Source: Rusavskia elegans
Lineage: Eukaryota; Ascomycota; Lecanoromycetes; Teloschistales; Teloschistaceae
DNA: 64,000 nt
Assembly: GCA_011316305.1 (NCBI GenBank)
Contig: SAUG01000024.1
Coordinates: forward strand, 124,001 to 188,000
Direction: 5' to 3'
A program made the position numbers and the translations under genes. The notes under the pieces were generated by a model. The model worked only from the letters and a program-made list of their open reading frames with translations. It searched no databases and was not told where the DNA came from. Of this stretch, positions 59,131-64,000 are shown one piece after another. How positions within the stretch are numbered: the first letter of the stretch is position 1; every line of letters starts with the position of its first letter.

Positions 59131-60753
59131 TCGCAAGTTTTATATTCTAACTATAAATTTTTTAAACTAAATCCGAATTAATTATAGCCGAATATAAAAA
59201 TATAGAAACTAAATTAAAATAAAGACGGTTACTAGTATAATAGATATATATAAAAGAAAATAATTTTATTTAATAAAATTAATTCTATTAATTTAATTTT
59301 TAGTACCGGTTAGATTAAATCTAGAAAGTTTTATATTAGAAAGAAAGTAATATAAATATAATATAAATATAGTAGTATTAAATTATAGTCGAATATTAAA
59401 ATAATTTCGATTAATAGTTATATATATAATAAGAGTTTTCAGAATTTAAAATATAGATAAATAGAAATATTAAATATTAGATTCTAAATATATAAACTAT
59501 TCTAAATAATTTTAATAGAAAATGTTTTTTTTTTTATAAAATTTATTTATAATTCGGTTAGTATCCGGTCGTTTATATATATTAAAATAAAAAAAATCGA
59601 ATAATTTAGAAATATCCTACGGCTAAACTTCGGCGCTAGAAATAACTAAAAGTAAAATATCTATTTTATCTATAGTTATTACTATTATTTTATACTACTG
59701 ACTTTTATTTTAATATATAAAATATTTTTTATATTTTCTTTTAATTATTATATTTTTTATTAGTTATTAGATTTATTAGATATATACTAGAAGTCTATAA
59801 CTATATACCGGATTTTTATTTTATATATTCTATTTTCTATTTATATATACTTTTCGAGCTAATTTAGTAACTTTTTTCTAATCTATCTTTATATTTAAAT
59901 CTATTAGATTCCTACTACTTTTTATATTATTTATTTAAGGTATTTATATAAAGAATTCGTAATCTATTTCCCGGGTAAATAATAATATAAATTAAAATCT
60001 AAAAGACGGTATAATATAGCTAAAATACTATATTATAACGGATCTATACGTTTAGTATTTATTAATATTATCTAATATAGTAATAGTAGCGGAAAAATCT
60101 AAAATAGATATAGAATATTATTATAGTAGTAGTTTTAGAATAGATAAAATATATTTATCTATTAATCGCTTTTATATTTTATTAGATAGGAGATTATTTT
60201 TAATAGTATCTATCTTCGATTATATATAGCTAAATACTTTATTCTAAATTTAATATTTATATTAAACTAAATCTACTAAACTAATCTGTTATTTAGTCTA
60301 ATATATTATAAATTTATAATCTATATTTATTATTAATTTCTTTATAGTTATAAATTATTACGATATTAACCGCTATCTTTTAAAAAATAAAAGGTCTTTT
60401 AATAGCGGAAAAAAAGATAAATTCTATTCTACCGACCTTTTTACTAATAGAAATTATATCGGTAGTAATAGAAATCTAAAAAATAGTTAAATAGAATATT
60501 ATAATAAAATCTATAAAGCTACTAGTTTTATTTTTGTTCTTTTTATTTATTTTAATATTAATAATCTTATAGTTAATTCTACTATAGATTATTCCGGATC
60601 CTTTAGTATTTTATTAGCCGAAAAATAAATTAAAGATTATATCGGATTTTATATTATAGATAATAATTCTAATATTGAAGCTAGTAAATATAAAAAAATA
60701 ACACTACTAAATAGACAGAAAATAAAGCTATCGAAGCTACTAAAAATTAGAAT
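59131..60753. other. RIP-degraded stretch
   Basis: Frames are more broken here; Tyr/Ile-rich pieces appear but none is secure. It separates two Lys-rich segments on the plus strand. Confidence 0.35.
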
Positions 60754-60969
60754 AATAAAAATATAAAAAAGCAGAATAGAAAAGATACCGAAAAATAGAA
60801 AAATAAAGATAATAAAAAGTAGAACGACGAAGATAATAAAAAGCAGAACGATAAAGATAATAAAGAATAAAACGACGAAAACTACGAAGAGTAGAGTAAT
60901 AAAAACTATAAAAAACAGGGCGATAAAGACTATAAAAAATAAAATAATAAAAACTATAAAAAATAGAGC
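60754..60969 (+). repeat. Nine tandem 24-bp units encoding a charged octapeptide
   Basis: Units of 24 bp read as NKNIKKQN, RKDTEKxK, NKDNKKxN, DEDNKKQN, DKDNKExN, DENYEExS, NKNYKKQG, DKDYKKxN and NKNYKKxS, where x is TAG/TAA at the Gln position. The Gln-column alternation of CAG with TAG/TAA shows RIP acting on a coding repeat. A second frame over the same DNA is also free of stops, so the true frame is probable, not certain. Confidence 0.65.
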
Positions 60970-62396
60970 GATAAAACTAACGATAAAGATACTAAAATAG
61001 TAGATACCGAAGATAAACGTATTAAAAATAGATTCGATATTAATATATCTATATATACTAATTATATAATAATATATAGTATTTATTTATACGTTTTATT
61101 TATTTTCTTTAATTTAAAACTATATAGTTTTTTAATAGTACCTTTTTTTATATTAGACTATATACCAGTTCAAAACTATTATACTAGATATATATAGTTA
61201 ATAAAGATAAAGCGAAATATTTTTATATAAAAGTTAAAGTAAATTATTTCTACGGAAATTAAAAAGATATTATTAATATTTTATAATCTAAATTCTATAA
61301 AAACCTTATTTATATATAGAATATAGCTAAAATATTTAACGCGGAATTAAATAATTAAATATATAATATCTTTAAAAAGAAATATAGAAATCGTTTAATT
61401 AATTTGAATTTTATTTTAATCGAAAGGTTCCGTATAATTAGTAGCTAGCAGCCTTTTATATTCCGATTAATAATAATATTTTAAATTAATTATATATGTA
61501 TCTAGTATTCGAATAGATAGTATAAATTAATAGAATATTTTAGACTATATATATAGCGTTATAAATCCGCGAATTTCGTATCGATTCTATATATAACTAG
61601 TATTATATTCTCGGATTTAATATTTTTAAAATATATAAAATTTTAGAAATATTTAAAATATAATTAACTAGAATAGAATAAAAAAATCTCTATAATTTAT
61701 ATACTACTAGATTAGAAATATTTAAAATCTATATTCGACTATAATTTCTATCTAGCGAACTATTATATAACGTATTTCTATATTATATAAAAGAAATTAT
61801 CAGTAATTAATATATAAACTATTATATTAGATAGAAAAGATATAATTTCGATAATAATCTACTTTAAAAAGTTTAAAAAAATAAAACGTCTAGAAAGACT
61901 AATATCTTATTAAATCTACTATAGTAAAACTTTTTTAATAGAAATAAAGCGAAATATACTAGTAGTTCGAACTAAAGTAACGCGATTATTTTTAATAGAT
62001 ATAAAGTTAAAAGTTTTTATTTTTAATTTCGTTCGAGAAATTTTATTTATATTTAATATATCTTAATCCTTTTATAGTTAAATATAGTATTATATAGTCT
62101 TCTTTTAGCTATAGAAATATCTAGTAGAGTTTTTTCTATATTTAGTATTTTTTTCTATAATATTATTTTAAAATTAGAATATTATTATTATCTTTTTATA
62201 TTTACGGCCTAAAGATTTTATAGTACTAAATCTTATATATAAGATATTCGGAAATAATAGTAAAATACTAGAATTAATCTTATAATATAAATATTAATTA
62301 GCGAATAAATATATAAAAGAACTAAATAATAGTTAAAAAACTTTATAAAAAAGTTAGCGCTACTATTAAAAGCCGAAGTAAATCTAATAATTTAAC

Positions 62397-62416
62397 TATA
62401 TATATATATATATATT
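62397..62416. repeat. (TA)n microsatellite
   Basis: About ten TA units. Confidence 0.85.
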
Positions 62417-63222
62417 TATCGTTAAAATAATAATAATATAGCTATCTACTATAAAAATTCTATATTTTTATATCTATTTAGTAGAAAATATCCGGTTCCG
62501 CTATTACTATTTTTACTATAGTTATCTAATTAGAATTTAAATTACTATAGATACGCTAATAAGTAGCTAATCGTTAAATTTCTACTAGTTAAAAGTTATT
62601 TTCGATAGCGATATACTGCGTAATAAAATAGATCTAGAAAACTAATATAGTAGTAAAAGATTTTACTTTAAAACACTATTAGTAAATTAAATTTAATCTA
62701 TCTACTTTCGCTATAAATAGATCAATAGCGATAAAATCTATATTATAAATAGTTACCGGCGAATTAGACGATTTCTATAATAATAGTACGCGCTATTTAA
62801 AGGTTAAGTAGATATTTATATCTATCCGGTCTATCGGATTTTAAAAAAAAATACTAGTTCCGTAATTTATTATAAAATATTAAATTAAATAAAATATATT
62901 TCTATTATAGTTGGAACGGCGTATTTATATATTGTTAGTAGTTATTATATTAGAAACTTTATATAAATACATCTATAATAGATACGGCGGTATATATTTC
63001 GAATAATATTTAGAAAAAAAATAACTATTTCGATATATTTTATAGATTAAAAATAGATAGTAGTTCCGGTTCGATCTATATTCGATAGATTTCTAGACGA
63101 GATAGATAATATAATATTTCTAATAGTATAAATATATTTTATCTATAGATAGCAATCTATTTATTCCGATAAAACCGTCGAATTCCGCGCCAGCTCGAAA
63201 CTATCGGCCGTCTCGGTATCAG

Positions 63223-63687
63223 TAAACTGGCTACTTCGAGTCGGATTTCCGTCGAACCGTCGGGAGTCTATCCGATTTTAGCGGGTCGAACCGATTCGAT
63301 TTACTAAACGATCGGGTCCGGATCGAATCCGGGTTAAATTTAGATATCTGCTAAATCTTTTATATATAGAATAAATCTATATATTTTAATTTTTTAAATC
63401 TATATAATAGGTAATATAATTAGATAATATAAATAATCTAACTAGGACCTTTCTAGCTAGCGTAATTAATTAATTAGAGTTTTTTTAAATTATTCGTATA
63501 ATTTTTATACTAGAATTATACTTTTATATTAAAGCTTATCGCTAAAATCTAGTTTTAATAGGTTAAATCGAATTAGCTAATCTAGGTTCGAAATCCGGTC
63601 GGGTCGGATTATATTTTAATCTAATCCGATTCAGATCGGGTCGGATTAGCTAACCTAGATTCGAAATCCGACCCGACGGCCAGTCTA
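63223..63687. mobile_element. hAT-like MITE family 1, copy H, with 8-bp target duplication
   Basis: It runs TAAACTGGCTACTTCGAGTC ... CCCGACGGCCAGTCTA. The flanks GGTATCAG (63215-63222) and GATATTAG (63688-63695) differ only by one G/A and one C/T. The core is in reverse orientation (CTAGCTAGCGTAATTAATTA). 465 bp, nearly the same length and layout as copy F at 32842-33307. It interrupts a coding frame. Confidence 0.85.
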
Positions 63688-63870
63688 GATATTAGGCTAC
63701 GGTTCGAATTAACGAAGTTACGTAATCCGAATAGAAAAATATTATTAGATGAACCGTTCGGTTAGAAAGTAATATTAAATCCGTTATTTTGAAATTAGAT
63801 AAATCTATTAAATATAATATCTTCGTATAAAGAATATAATTACTTTAATATAAAGATTTTATCCTACCTA

Positions 63871-63973
63871 CCTATCTAATTAAAAATTCGAAGATACGTT
63901 TAAAATTCAGCTTGTTTGCTTTATTAGATCAGTCGGTACTAATTTATTGCCCGGAATAGATATTGGATTATTG
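63871..63973. other. Low-RIP segment at the window end
   Basis: CA/TG survive (AATTCAGCTTGTTTGC, GATCAGTCGG, TTGCCCGG, ATTGGATTATTG). No feature beyond that. Confidence 0.35.
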
Positions 63974-64000
63974 TAGACTGGCTATTTCGGGTCGGATTTC
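63974..64000. mobile_element. hAT-like MITE family 1 or related element, left end, cut by window
   Basis: TAGACTGGCTATTTCGGGTC matches the left ends of copies F and H and of the 6-kb element. Confidence 0.8.

Larger units (their letters stand above)
61170..63870 (+). pseudogene. Unidentified large RIP-broken gene, split by a hAT-like MITE
   Basis: A plus frame runs through this stretch (reads RTKVTRLFLIDIKLKVFIFN near 61970-62030, LRPKDFIVLNLIYKIFRNNS near 62205-62265, SWNGVFIYY near 62905). Just before the MITE it reads IPR-LETIGRLGI (about 63184-63220). If the MITE (63223-63687) and one copy of its 8-bp duplication are left out, the same frame continues at once with RLRFELTKLRNPNRKILLDE and then PFG-KVILNPLF, where one TGA stands for a probable Trp. 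Frame continuity across the insertion is strong evidence for a real gene. I recognise no family. The 5' end is unclear and may reach the octapeptide repeat. Confidence 0.5.

Overview
This window looks like a transposon graveyard from a filamentous ascomycete (Pezizomycotina). It is very A+T-rich. CpA and TpG are almost absent and TpA is hugely over-represented, while CpG survives. That is the footprint of repeat-induced point mutation (RIP), which turns CA into TA on either strand. RIP destroys start codons (ATG to ATA) and turns Gln codons (CAA/CAG) into stops, so almost no intact open frame remains. I see no intact host gene and no certain functional RNA gene. The species cannot be named from the sequence.

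Layout. 1-4.9 kb: the tail of a Ty3/Gypsy chromovirus (integrase plus chromodomain) and two unidentified RIP-broken coding frames, one with a probable intron. 4.9-11.1 kb: a cluster of hAT-like terminal-inverted-repeat elements, two tandem copies of an unidentified 0.9-1 kb repeat that encodes a small protein, and a tRNA-derived SINE. 11.1-12.3 kb: a second Gypsy integrase. 12.8-18.3 kb: a Copia element on the minus strand between two inverted copies of the 0.9-1 kb repeat. 18.3-29.9 kb: unidentified coding remnants and a second, better preserved SINE. 29.9-39.4 kb: a complete Copia element of 6,247 bp on the minus strand, with 222-bp LTRs and a 5-bp target duplication, carrying a nested hAT-like MITE. 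39.5-45.5 kb: a 6.1-kb hAT element with an 8-bp target duplication and its own nested 160-bp MITE. 45.5-64 kb: long RIP-broken coding frames of unknown function, three more hAT-like MITEs and one short MITE nested in another, a truncated 420-bp copy of the small-protein repeat, and a lysine-rich region with octapeptide repeats.

How it fits together. Nested insertions with recognisable target duplications give a relative history. Old elements were RIPed, and their target duplications now differ only by C/T or G/A. Two 160-bp MITEs have perfect duplications and keep CA/TG dinucleotides, so they are younger or too short for RIP. The two SINEs, a 420-bp repeat copy and a few islands are also under-mutated. 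The most promising undescribed item is the small-protein repeat family: five copies in two diverged subfamilies that share head, tail and a protein of about 120-150 residues.
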